From: Candidatus Magasanikiibacteriota bacterium
GTDB taxonomy: Bacteria; Patescibacteriota; Patescibacteriia; Magasanikbacterales; UBA922
Direction of reading: 5' to 3'
DNA: 38,329 nucleotides
Assembly: GCA_018650645.1 (NCBI GenBank)
Contig: JABIFP010000018.1
Span: 1-38,329, forward strand
Shown: in pieces, positions 9,363 to 18,619 of the stretch
Layout of the letters: every line of letters starts with the position of its first letter
Position numbering within the stretch: position 1 is the first letter of the stretch
The notes under the pieces: generated by a model
The model's database searches: none
Seen by the model: the letters and a program-made list of their open reading frames with translations, nothing else
Told to the model about the DNA's origin: nothing
Program-made: the position numbers and the translations under genes

Positions 9363-9372
9363 GTGGTATAAT
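9362..9372 (+). promoter_or_regulatory. Extended -10 promoter TGTGGTATAAT for giant surface protein 2
   Basis: Consensus TATAAT at 9367-9372 with upstream TGTGG, ~30 nt before ATG 9402. Confidence 0.65.
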
Positions 9373-9401
9373 ACGTATAAGCAGATATATAAATATTGAA
9401 C

Positions 9402-12400
9402 ATGGGGACAAGTTCAAGAAAAGTTTTTCATATAGCTTTTGGAATAGGCATTTTTTTGCTTATTTTTTTGTTGGCGCTTTCCGCGTTTAAGATATTCCGA
9501 TCTAATGCCGCTGCCGTAAGTTTTGTAGATAATGATAACACCGCATCTGGGTTTGGTGGAGGAACAATGGAAGGTGCGGCTTGGGATGCAGGGAATAGCT
9601 GGGTAGAAATTACGGGAACGAATAATCAGGCTTGGAATCTTCCAGATAGCGCTGCAAACGATTGGATAGACATGACCAACAACTTGATTCTTTTGCACAT
9701 GGATGAGACTTCTTGGGCTGGAGTTGCTGATGAAGTTGTAGATGATTCAGGAAATGGATACCATGGGGTGCGATCTGGGAATGCTACTACAGATGCTGCG
9801 GGGCAACTGGGATATACAGGAACCTTTGATGGTACTGGGGACTATATCAACATGGGAGATAATGCCGCGCTCAATACCAATACAGATAAAACTGTATCAC
9901 TTTGGGTAAATGTTGATTCTAGAGCTTCGGCAGAGCGCATTTTCACAAAAAATAGGACCGCTAATCTAGGATATGGAATGGCATTTGAATCAGATGGTGA
10001 TTTGGCAGTTTATTTCAATGATGGATCAGAAATGAAACAGGGTATTTCTCTTGCAAGCTTGCCTAATGATTCATGGCATCATGTTGTGTCTGTGTATGAT
10101 GAGTCTGCAGGGACGGTGTCAAATTATTTAGATGGAGAAGCGGTGTCATATAGCGTTGGTGGTGGTTGGGGATTTGACTCAGATAATACGTTAGAGGTTG
10201 GTGGCCGTTCTGGTGCAAGTCAGTGGTTTGATGGAAAAGTTGATGAATTCGCAATTTTTGATGAGATTCTTACGGCTGATGAAATCGCCACTATGTATGA
10301 AAATCAGTCAAAAGATTACGGTGCCAGACTTACTTCAAGAATTTATGATGCTACGGCTTCAACTGATTGGGCAACGTTAAGTTGGGTAACGCAATGGCCG
10401 GTTGGAAAGGAATTGCCAGATGCTATGGCAACGGAAACAGCGTACACCTCTGGGAATATTGGGATGGGAAATAATGTTGGACTGTGGCATTTGAATGAAG
10501 ATAGTTGGGATGGAACGGCGGATGAAGTGGTTGATAGTTCTGGAAATGGTCATCATGGTGTAAGAAGTGGGAATGCCACTACTGTTTCTGGAGGAAAATT
10601 TGGTAATGCAGGAACATTTGATGGATCAGGAGATTATGTGACTATAGCTGATGATCCTGCACTTGATATCACTGATAAAATTACGATTTCAGCGTGGTTT
10701 AAAACATCCGTGAAGGACAATGGAATCATAAGTAAGGGAGCACACAATTCATCGGATAATGGTGATTACGTGCTTACACATGACAATGTAAATCGGATTG
10801 GTTTTGGATTGAATAACAGTGTAGCCTATATTCGATCGACAGCGACAACGATAGATGGAGAATGGCATCATGTTGTTGGAACGTATGACAAAGATGCTGG
10901 GGGTGTGGACGAAATGAAGCTCTATGTTGATGGTGTGTTAGAAGAGGTGGGTGATTATTCCACTGCTATAAGTACAAGTGCAAATGACCTTCGTATTGGT
11001 ACGTATTACAGTAATACCTATAATTTTGATGGAGATATTGATGAAGTAGCCATTTGGAATGATGTATTGTCTGCCACTGATATTGAAGCCATGTATAGAA
11101 GAGGGGCGCTTAAGCTGCAGTTGCAGGTACGGTCATGTGACGATAGTGCCTGTTCTGGGGAAACATGGATGGGGCCAGACGGTACCGTAAGTTCATATTA
11201 TAATGAATTGTCAACTTCTACTGTTGGGTTACCTGCTAAAACATTGTTTAATGTTTTAGATAACCAATATTTCCAATATAGAACTTTTTTTGAAACAACT
11301 AGTTCAACATTAACACCGGAGTTATCAAGTGTCACGCTCGCGGGTACTTCGATCGATAGTCCTGGAGTAACACTATCAGAAACAACGCAAGCCGCAACAG
11401 AAGGTGGCGTTACAGACACATATACAGTAGTATTGGACGCTGCACCAACAGCAAATGTAGATATTGCGGTAAGTTTTTCAAATGCAGAAGCAACGACTAC
11501 CCCAACAACAACACTCACATTTACCACCGGAAATTGGGATACCGCGCAAACACTCACAGTGACCGCGGTAGACGATAGCGGTTACGACAGCACCCATTAT
11601 ACAAAAATATATCACACGGCATCTTCAACAGACGGAAACTACAATGCCATCTCAATTGCGGATGTAACAGTAACAATTACAGATAATGATGCACTTGCAG
11701 GGGATTATATTGATGATGGTGACACATTAGGAGGCTTTGGTGGTGGAACCACAACATCAATCCAATGGTCAACAAGCAGTTGGTGGATGGAAATGACAGG
11801 AACAGGACTCACTGCTGGAGTAGCCACACATACATCTAGAATTATGGATGCGGGATCTGCCCTTTCTTGGAATACCTTGAGTTGGGTTCCTTTGCGACCG
11901 CTGACAAAGGAATTGCCAGATAGCATGGCAACAGAAACTGCGTATACGGATGGAAATGTTGGGATGGGGAATAACGTGGGGCTTTGGCACTTTAATGAAT
12001 CTTCATGGAGTGGTGTTGCCGATGAGGTTACTGATAGCTCTGGCAATGGGAATCATGGGGTGCGATCAGGTGATGCTACTACTATTGCCTCTGGAAAATT
12101 TGATCGCGCCGGTACGTTTGATGGGACCGGGGACGATATATTGGTTGGGTCCTTGGGGACTTTCTTGAGCGGAATAGATGATGGATTTACTGCTTCTTTT
12201 TGGACAAAATGGGATCATAGCAATGCTTGGGGTTCATTCCTTGGTGGGTCAAATGATGGTGCCACTGAATCGTTCCATATTTTTGGGAATAGAGATGGGG
12301 GAGCCAATACAGATGCGGGTGAAATTGCTTTTTGGTTCAAGTCTGGAGGATTGGCACTTTCTGGAGGAACTGGAAATGGCGCTGCTGCAGAGATAAACAA

Positions 12401-15400
12401 AAATGACGGTGAATGGCATCATATTCTTCTTACGGCATCTTCCATTTCTTCTGGAGCCATGACGCTCTATGTTGATGGAGTTTCTCAGACGCTTGATTTT
12501 TGGAACAGTAACACCAGAACATTTAGTGATAATTTTGAAAATTTTGCAATTGGAGGAAGATATAACGGAAGTACCGATTTGGTTGAAAAACCAATGGCTG
12601 CAGATATTGATGAAGTTGCCTTGCTGAACAAAACAGTGACTGCTTCGGAGGTGTTGGACTTGTATCGTCGCGGGGTAAGAAATTTAAAGTTCCAAGTTCG
12701 TTCATGTGATGATGGTGCTTGTTCCGGAGAAAGTTTTATGGGGCCAGATGGTACTGCTACTACCTACTACACAGAATCCACAACGTCTTCATTGGGGTTA
12801 CCGGCTAAAACACTTTTTAATGTAACGGCCAATCGGTATTTCCAATATCAAGCTATTTTTGAGACCAGTAGCTCAACTTTGAATGTGGAGCTGGATAGTG
12901 TAACGCTGGCAGCTTCAGCCGGTCCCGGAGTAACGCTATCAGAAACAACTCAATCTGCAACAGAGGGAGGCGTCTCTGATACGTATACAGTCGTTTTGGA
13001 TGCTGCGCCAACGGCAAATGTGGATATTGCGCTTAATTTTTCAAATGGGGAGGCCACCACCACTCCAACAAGTACACTTACGTTTACCACTGGAAACTGG
13101 GATACTGCGCAAACGCTGACTGTGCAGGCAGTAGATGATAGCGGCTATGACAGTACTCATTACACAAAAATATATCACACAGCTTCTTCAACAGACGGAA
13201 ACTACAATGCAATTTCTATTTCAGATGTCACGGTAACCATTACAGATAATGATTCACTTGCCGCTGATTATATTGATGATGGTGATACATTAGGAGGATT
13301 TGGTGGTGGAACAACCTCATCAATCCAATGGTCCACAAGCAGCTGGTGGATGGAGATGACCGGTACGGGACTTACCGCTGGAGTGGCTACGCATACCTCT
13401 AGAATTATGGATGCAGGTTCTTCCATTTCTTGGGATACCTTGAGCTGGGTGCCTGCGCGGCCACTTACAAAGGAATTGCCAGATAGTATGGCAACGGAGA
13501 CGGCATATACTAATGGGAACGTTGGCATGGGAAATAACGTAGGGCTTTGGCATTTTAATGAAACATCTGGTTCTATTACCGATGGCTCAGGGAATTCTCA
13601 TTCTGGAACAGTAACCGGAGCAACATATGGGGTAACTGGAATGTTGGATACAGCTTTAAGTTTTGATGGTAGTGACTATATATCCATTAGTGATGCTAAT
13701 GATCTTTCTTTAGATAATACGGGCGAATTTTCTGTTTCATTTTGGATGAAAACGGGGTCGGATGTAACGAGTAGACAGATGTTGGTACAAAAAGGTGCAA
13801 CCACTTCAAATGCAGCGTTTGAATGGCAAATTTTTATTCAAACAGATTCCAAGCTGTATGTAACTTCAGTACAATCAGATGGAGATACCATAAGAAGAGA
13901 AAATACTAACGCTACTCTTTTAGCAAACACCTGGTATCATGTTGTGGCCGTATATTCAGGTACAGGAACAACTGATGACATGAATATATATTTGGATGGT
14001 GTCAATCAGGCCACTACAATTGCAAATCCGGGTGGTACTACTTATACAAACGGGACGCATCCATTGTATGTTGGTACTGGGTATAGTGGAGGGTCTCTTA
14101 GGTATTTCACAGGGACAATTGATGAGCTATCAATTTTTAATGATCAAATTTCTGCAGCGGAGGCGCTTGCAATGTATCGACGCGGAGCAAACAATCTTAA
14201 ATTTCAAGTACGCTCATGTGATGATGCTTCCTGTGTTGGAGAAACATTTATGGGACCAGATGGAACAGCAAGTACATACTACACAGAATCAACTACTTCA
14301 ACAGTAGGATTACCAAGTAAATCACTATTAAATCTTACAGCAAATCGCTACTTCCAATATCAAGCAATTTTCGAAACTAGCAGCTCTACACTAAATACAG
14401 AACTTAGTAGTGTAACACTCGCTGGAACAGCAGAAAACAATGCACCTACCGCAACAAGTATAAGCCCATCCCAAATAACAGCATCAGTTGTACAATTTTC
14501 TACAACTATTGCAGATGCAGATAGCGAAGTAACAACACTTAACGTAGATTATTCTACAGATAATGTTACCTGGGCATCTACAACATTTAGTAATGTCTCT
14601 GTGGATTATGGGGCGGTTTCTACAGTAACAGGAACAATTTCTGGTATTGATACAAATAGCACCAGTTCAGTTACGTTGACAATTGATTGGGATATTGCAG
14701 AAGATCTACCAAATACAGATGACACTAGTGTATATTTGCGTGTTATTCCAAATGATGGCACAGAAAATGGCACAACAGTATCTTCTTCAGCATTTACTAT
14801 CGATACGTCTGACCCAAGCGTGCCAGGTGACCTTGCTGCAGCAACAATTACATCAAGTACGGCAACATTCACGTTTCCAAATACCACTTCAACAGATAGT
14901 AATTTTAAAGAATACAAAATTCATTACGATACCACTGCTATTGTAACAACCGCAGATAGCGCTCTTACTTCTTCAACAGATACTAATCTAGGAAGTGCAA
15001 ACTTTAATTTCCTTGGGACAAGTGGAGAACTCACTGGATTAACGCCAAATACGGCCTACTATTTCAACTTATTTGCATATGATGATTGGGCAAATGTGAC
15101 TTCATCTGCTTCAGAAATTTCTACTACTACACTAGCGGCTGTTCCAGGAACACCAACAACCGTTGTGTCTACTACAACGCAACTCGATGTCAGCTGGAAT
15201 GCAAGTAGTAATGCTGCCGGAACAGTATATGAATTGTATAATGTTACCACAGCAGCGAGCGTTGGAACGACCACCGCAACCACATATAATGTAACGGGGC
15301 TTACAGCAAACACAGCGTATCAATTTAAGGTGCGCGCAGAAAATGCAGGGGCTTCTGGAACCTACTCAAGTTACTCAGGTAATTCAACTGCCGTATACAC

Positions 15401-18400
15401 ATTAGCAAGCGCTGTAACAGGACTCAGCGCTACTGATGCAACAAATACAACTACTTTGCAAATTATCCTTAGCTGGACTGATGCTGGGCAAACAGGAATG
15501 GTGATTGATAGAGATAATGGTTGTGACACCAGTTATGACGTAACGCTATTTACCAGTTCAACAGCAAATGAAACATCTCCAACAACCACAGTAGATTCTA
15601 TCAGTGCCAATACGTGTTATGAATATAGAATCCGCTCATATAATGCTGCCGGAGTAGTGAACTCTGTGTCTGTTGCTTCAGACCAAATTACAACGCCACC
15701 AGGGCAGACGCAAAATGTGACTGCTTCAAGTACTGCTGAAACTTCGATTACTTGGGCTTGGGATGCTGTTACAGGTGCCGCAGGATATTATATTTATAAT
15801 AACTCAACAGGAGGACTGATTGATACAGTAGTAGCTGCTACAGAATATTTACATAATGGACTTACTGCAAATACTGCATATCAAGTGGTTGTACGTGCGT
15901 ATCATGCAGTAAACGGAAGTGGTATTGCCTCAAGTTTAGCTGGAGCAGTAACCGATGCCACAACACCTGCTGGGCTAACAGTAAGTACACGTGCAACGAG
16001 TAGTATTACATGGACATGGACAGATTCTGGTCAAACGCATTTCTATGCCAGAGATGCAAATAATGTCACGGATAATACCGGTTGGATTACTTCTTCTACT
16101 TGGCAACAAACGAGTCTTACTGCCAATACAGCGTATGATTTAGAGGTAAATGCACGTAATGCAAGTACAACAGAAACAGGATACTCTGGAACAATCACTC
16201 GGTACACTGCGCAGAATGCACCAGATAGTGTCGCTCTTTCTGCTATCACAACTTCATCAATCACAGCAACCGTGACAGGAACATTTGCGAATAACGGAAC
16301 AGGATCTGCTCTCATTCATTTTGATAATGGAGATGGTACGACTCAGGACATTACCAGCGGAGACAATTGGCAAAATACAGGTCTTTCGCCAAGCACACAA
16401 TATACATATACCGTGTACGCGCAGAATTCAGATGCGGTGCAAACAGATAGTGTTACAAGTTCAGCGTATACACTGGCGAACGTACCGGGGCAAATTACCG
16501 CGGCGCTAACCAGTACGTCATCTCTCACACTGACACATGATAGAAACAGTAATCCGGTTGCTACAAATGCTCGTTTGTATGAAACAACGACAGAGCAATA
16601 TGTTGATACTACAGCTCTTACGCTAGTAGGAGATAGTACTGATTTCACTACATACAGCTTGTGGGGGCCAACAACAACTGTTGTATCAGGATTAGACTTG
16701 AATACCTGTTATCAGTTTAGTGCTGTTGCAAGAAATGGAGATAATACGCTTACAGCCAGCTCTACGGCGAGTGCCTCAACATGTACAGCGGCTGCAGTTC
16801 CAACTAGTCTCACAATTACTGTAGATGGAACAACAGCAATGACAGCTGTATGGCTAGCAAATGGGAATGCATCGACTACTGCATATTATATTGAAGACGC
16901 AAATGCTACTTCAACAAATTCCGGGTGGATTACGACAACTACATATCAGTTTACCGGACTTACTGAAGGAACTAGTTATACCTTCCGGGTAAAAGCAAGA
17001 AACTCAGCTTCTGTTGAAACAGATTATCTGAGTAGCACAGGGCAGACTGAGGATAACTCAAGTTCTGAATCTGTAGAATCGGAATCTTCAAGTGGCGGCG
17101 GGGGAGGAAGTGTATTCAGTAAATCAGTAGCGCCATCATCGCTTACAAAGATTGTGTTACCTAAAAATGCAATTAAGGTAGACAACAGTTATGTTCTTCC
17201 ACCAGCAGCAACTGTTCCACCAAAACAAGTTATTGCACCACAATCAATAGATCCTGTTCCGTTTACTATTGGTACGCAAAAACACAGTATTAGAACACAG
17301 CGGTATAGTCCAACAAGTGTTCGTGTTGTTATTCGATCTGAACCAATTATCACAACACTTTACAAAGGAAAACCAAAAGACATCGATACCGATGCGGATG
17401 GAACAAAAGACATGCGTGTAGAATATATTGGGCTTGAAGAAGGATTGCCGAAATATGAATTTACGCTGCTTATTTCTGATGGAGAAGCTGGGCAGCCAGT
17501 GACAATCAATAGCGGTTCGGTAGAAACGGAAGAAAGAAAAGTTCTGCTAACAATGAACTTCCCAGATGCTACGGACATGGCCATCTCAAATAAAAAAGAT
17601 TTTTCTGATGCAGGATTTGAGCCATATGCAACGTCTACAGAGTGGACGCTAAGCGAAGGATTAGGAGAAAAACATGTATATGTCCGATTCCGCATGTATG
17701 ATGATGCTGTTATCGATGCCTATGACACAATTAACGGTGTTGGTGATAATTTCATCATTCTTGAACCAGAGGAAATCATTGAGGAGCAAGCAGCTGTGAA
17801 ATGTCCACTTTTAGTCAATAAACCATATCAACATCCAGCATATCAAGGTATTTACCAAGTAATTGGGAATGAAGACGGAACGTGTACTCGGCGATTATTT
17901 GAGACTCCAGAGGTCTATCATTCGCATTATGCGTCAAAGGATGACATATATAAGACAAGTATTATTCAATGGATTCCAGATGATGTTGATCCAATTATGA
18001 AGCGGGGTCATAGAGTGAATATTCTCAATAAGTCTATTATAAAGGGAGAGTTTAGCTCAAAAGTATATTTTGTTGTGGCACCGAGGAAGCATTGGATTTT
18101 CTCGGAAGCTATCTTTGTGGGGTTAAAGTTCGCATGGGATAAAATTATTACTGTGCCAGAAGACGTAATAGATTCTTTTGACACTGGACAGGCCATCATG
18201 TCAAATCCAGATTATGAGGAGGTGACATCCGTTTTACCGCCAGATGATCAACCAGAGATTACCCCAGAGCCTGAAGAATATGTGTTTAGTAAAAATCTGT
18301 CTATAGGAGATGAGGGGGTTGAAGTACGAATGCTTCAGCAAAAGCTGTATGAGGAAGGATTTTTCACTCATAGCAGCATGACTGGATACTACGGCTCAAT

Positions 18401-18494
18401 TACGGAAAAAGCTGTGAAAGCGTATCAGACCAGTAATGGTATTGACCCTGTAGGAAGGGTTGGACCGCAGACAATTCGCGCTCTCAATAAGTAG
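9402..18494 (+). CDS. Giant (~3030 aa) surface protein: signal/TM segment, LamG modules, Calx-beta-like modules, multiple FN3-like domains, C-terminal peptidoglycan-binding domain
   Basis: N-terminal hydrophobic IAFGIGIFLLIFLLALSAF; LamG-like WHHVV..YLDG/YVDG modules; GVTLSETTQ.ATEGGV.DTYTVVLDAAPTANVDIA repeats; FN3-like L(T/S)ANTAYQF/V modules; C-terminal LSIGDEGVEVRMLQQKLYEEGFFTHSSMTGYYGSITEKAVKAYQTSNGIDPVGRVGPQTIRALNK. ATG 9402 preferred over TTG 9396. Confidence 0.93.
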   Translation: MGTSSRKVFHIAFGIGIFLLIFLLALSAFKIFRSNAAAVSFVDNDNTASGFGGGTMEGAAWDAGNSWVEITGTNNQAWNLPDSAANDWIDMTNNLILLHMDETSWAGVADEVVDDSGNGYHGVRSGNATTDAAGQLGYTGTFDGTGDYINMGDNAALNTNTDKTVSLWVNVDSRASAERIFTKNRTANLGYGMAFESDGDLAVYFNDGSEMKQGISLASLPNDSWHHVVSVYDESAGTVSNYLDGEAVSYSVGGGWGFDSDNTLEVGGRSGASQWFDGKVDEFAIFDEILTADEIATMYENQSKDYGARLTSRIYDATASTDWATLSWVTQWPVGKELPDAMATETAYTSGNIGMGNNVGLWHLNEDSWDGTADEVVDSSGNGHHGVRSGNATTVSGGKFGNAGTFDGSGDYVTIADDPALDITDKITISAWFKTSVKDNGIISKGAHNSSDNGDYVLTHDNVNRIGFGLNNSVAYIRSTATTIDGEWHHVVGTYDKDAGGVDEMKLYVDGVLEEVGDYSTAISTSANDLRIGTYYSNTYNFDGDIDEVAIWNDVLSATDIEAMYRRGALKLQLQVRSCDDSACSGETWMGPDGTVSSYYNELSTSTVGLPAKTLFNVLDNQYFQYRTFFETTSSTLTPELSSVTLAGTSIDSPGVTLSETTQAATEGGVTDTYTVVLDAAPTANVDIAVSFSNAEATTTPTTTLTFTTGNWDTAQTLTVTAVDDSGYDSTHYTKIYHTASSTDGNYNAISIADVTVTITDNDALAGDYIDDGDTLGGFGGGTTTSIQWSTSSWWMEMTGTGLTAGVATHTSRIMDAGSALSWNTLSWVPLRPLTKELPDSMATETAYTDGNVGMGNNVGLWHFNESSWSGVADEVTDSSGNGNHGVRSGDATTIASGKFDRAGTFDGTGDDILVGSLGTFLSGIDDGFTASFWTKWDHSNAWGSFLGGSNDGATESFHIFGNRDGGANTDAGEIAFWFKSGGLALSGGTGNGAAAEINKNDGEWHHILLTASSISSGAMTLYVDGVSQTLDFWNSNTRTFSDNFENFAIGGRYNGSTDLVEKPMAADIDEVALLNKTVTASEVLDLYRRGVRNLKFQVRSCDDGACSGESFMGPDGTATTYYTESTTSSLGLPAKTLFNVTANRYFQYQAIFETSSSTLNVELDSVTLAASAGPGVTLSETTQSATEGGVSDTYTVVLDAAPTANVDIALNFSNGEATTTPTSTLTFTTGNWDTAQTLTVQAVDDSGYDSTHYTKIYHTASSTDGNYNAISISDVTVTITDNDSLAADYIDDGDTLGGFGGGTTSSIQWSTSSWWMEMTGTGLTAGVATHTSRIMDAGSSISWDTLSWVPARPLTKELPDSMATETAYTNGNVGMGNNVGLWHFNETSGSITDGSGNSHSGTVTGATYGVTGMLDTALSFDGSDYISISDANDLSLDNTGEFSVSFWMKTGSDVTSRQMLVQKGATTSNAAFEWQIFIQTDSKLYVTSVQSDGDTIRRENTNATLLANTWYHVVAVYSGTGTTDDMNIYLDGVNQATTIANPGGTTYTNGTHPLYVGTGYSGGSLRYFTGTIDELSIFNDQISAAEALAMYRRGANNLKFQVRSCDDASCVGETFMGPDGTASTYYTESTTSTVGLPSKSLLNLTANRYFQYQAIFETSSSTLNTELSSVTLAGTAENNAPTATSISPSQITASVVQFSTTIADADSEVTTLNVDYSTDNVTWASTTFSNVSVDYGAVSTVTGTISGIDTNSTSSVTLTIDWDIAEDLPNTDDTSVYLRVIPNDGTENGTTVSSSAFTIDTSDPSVPGDLAAATITSSTATFTFPNTTSTDSNFKEYKIHYDTTAIVTTADSALTSSTDTNLGSANFNFLGTSGELTGLTPNTAYYFNLFAYDDWANVTSSASEISTTTLAAVPGTPTTVVSTTTQLDVSWNASSNAAGTVYELYNVTTAASVGTTTATTYNVTGLTANTAYQFKVRAENAGASGTYSSYSGNSTAVYTLASAVTGLSATDATNTTTLQIILSWTDAGQTGMVIDRDNGCDTSYDVTLFTSSTANETSPTTTVDSISANTCYEYRIRSYNAAGVVNSVSVASDQITTPPGQTQNVTASSTAETSITWAWDAVTGAAGYYIYNNSTGGLIDTVVAATEYLHNGLTANTAYQVVVRAYHAVNGSGIASSLAGAVTDATTPAGLTVSTRATSSITWTWTDSGQTHFYARDANNVTDNTGWITSSTWQQTSLTANTAYDLEVNARNASTTETGYSGTITRYTAQNAPDSVALSAITTSSITATVTGTFANNGTGSALIHFDNGDGTTQDITSGDNWQNTGLSPSTQYTYTVYAQNSDAVQTDSVTSSAYTLANVPGQITAALTSTSSLTLTHDRNSNPVATNARLYETTTEQYVDTTALTLVGDSTDFTTYSLWGPTTTVVSGLDLNTCYQFSAVARNGDNTLTASSTASASTCTAAAVPTSLTITVDGTTAMTAVWLANGNASTTAYYIEDANATSTNSGWITTTTYQFTGLTEGTSYTFRVKARNSASVETDYLSSTGQTEDNSSSESVESESSSGGGGGSVFSKSVAPSSLTKIVLPKNAIKVDNSYVLPPAATVPPKQVIAPQSIDPVPFTIGTQKHSIRTQRYSPTSVRVVIRSEPIITTLYKGKPKDIDTDADGTKDMRVEYIGLEEGLPKYEFTLLISDGEAGQPVTINSGSVETEERKVLLTMNFPDATDMAISNKKDFSDAGFEPYATSTEWTLSEGLGEKHVYVRFRMYDDAVIDAYDTINGVGDNFIILEPEEIIEEQAAVKCPLLVNKPYQHPAYQGIYQVIGNEDGTCTRRLFETPEVYHSHYASKDDIYKTSIIQWIPDDVDPIMKRGHRVNILNKSIIKGEFSSKVYFVVAPRKHWIFSEAIFVGLKFAWDKIITVPEDVIDSFDTGQAIMSNPDYEEVTSVLPPDDQPEITPEPEEYVFSKNLSIGDEGVEVRMLQQKLYEEGFFTHSSMTGYYGSITEKAVKAYQTSNGIDPVGRVGPQTIRALNK
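11364..12926 (+). repeat. Long intragenic composite module, copy A (Calx-beta-like + linker + LamG + QVRSC module)
   Basis: Starts GVTLSETTQAATEGGVTDTYTVVLDAAPTANVDIAVSFSN, continues ADYIDDGDTLGGFGGGTT-like, KELPDSMATETAY, LamG, FQVRSCDDGACSGE. Confidence 0.85.
12927..14430 (+). repeat. Long intragenic composite module, copy B
   Basis: Starts GVTLSETTQSATEGGVSDTYTVVLDAAPTANVDIALNFSN; same module order as copy A, with the LamG part more diverged. Confidence 0.85.
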
Positions 18495-18495
18495 C

Positions 18496-18522
18496 AAAAA
18501 AAGGTGTATGACACCTTTTTTT
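18496..18522 (+). terminator. Rho-independent terminator after giant surface protein 2
   Basis: AAAAAAAGGTGT-ATG-ACACCTTTTTTT. Confidence 0.9.
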
Positions 18523-18550
18523 GTTTTTGGTGTTTAATTATATAGAAGCC

Positions 18551-18610
18551 TCCTCTATGCGCCGTGCGTGCGGCACATAGAGGGGCCTCCAGTATTCTTA
18601 ACCCCTCTGG
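18551..18610 (+). promoter_or_regulatory. Structured leader with two mutually exclusive hairpins upstream of nrdD
   Basis: Hairpin 1: CCTCTATGCGCCG (18552-18564) with CGGCACATAGAGG (18571-18583), one mismatch. Hairpin 2: AGAGGGG (18579-18585) with CCCCTCT (18602-18608). They share 18579-18583. Confidence 0.5.
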
Positions 18611-18619
18611 GAAACAAGT

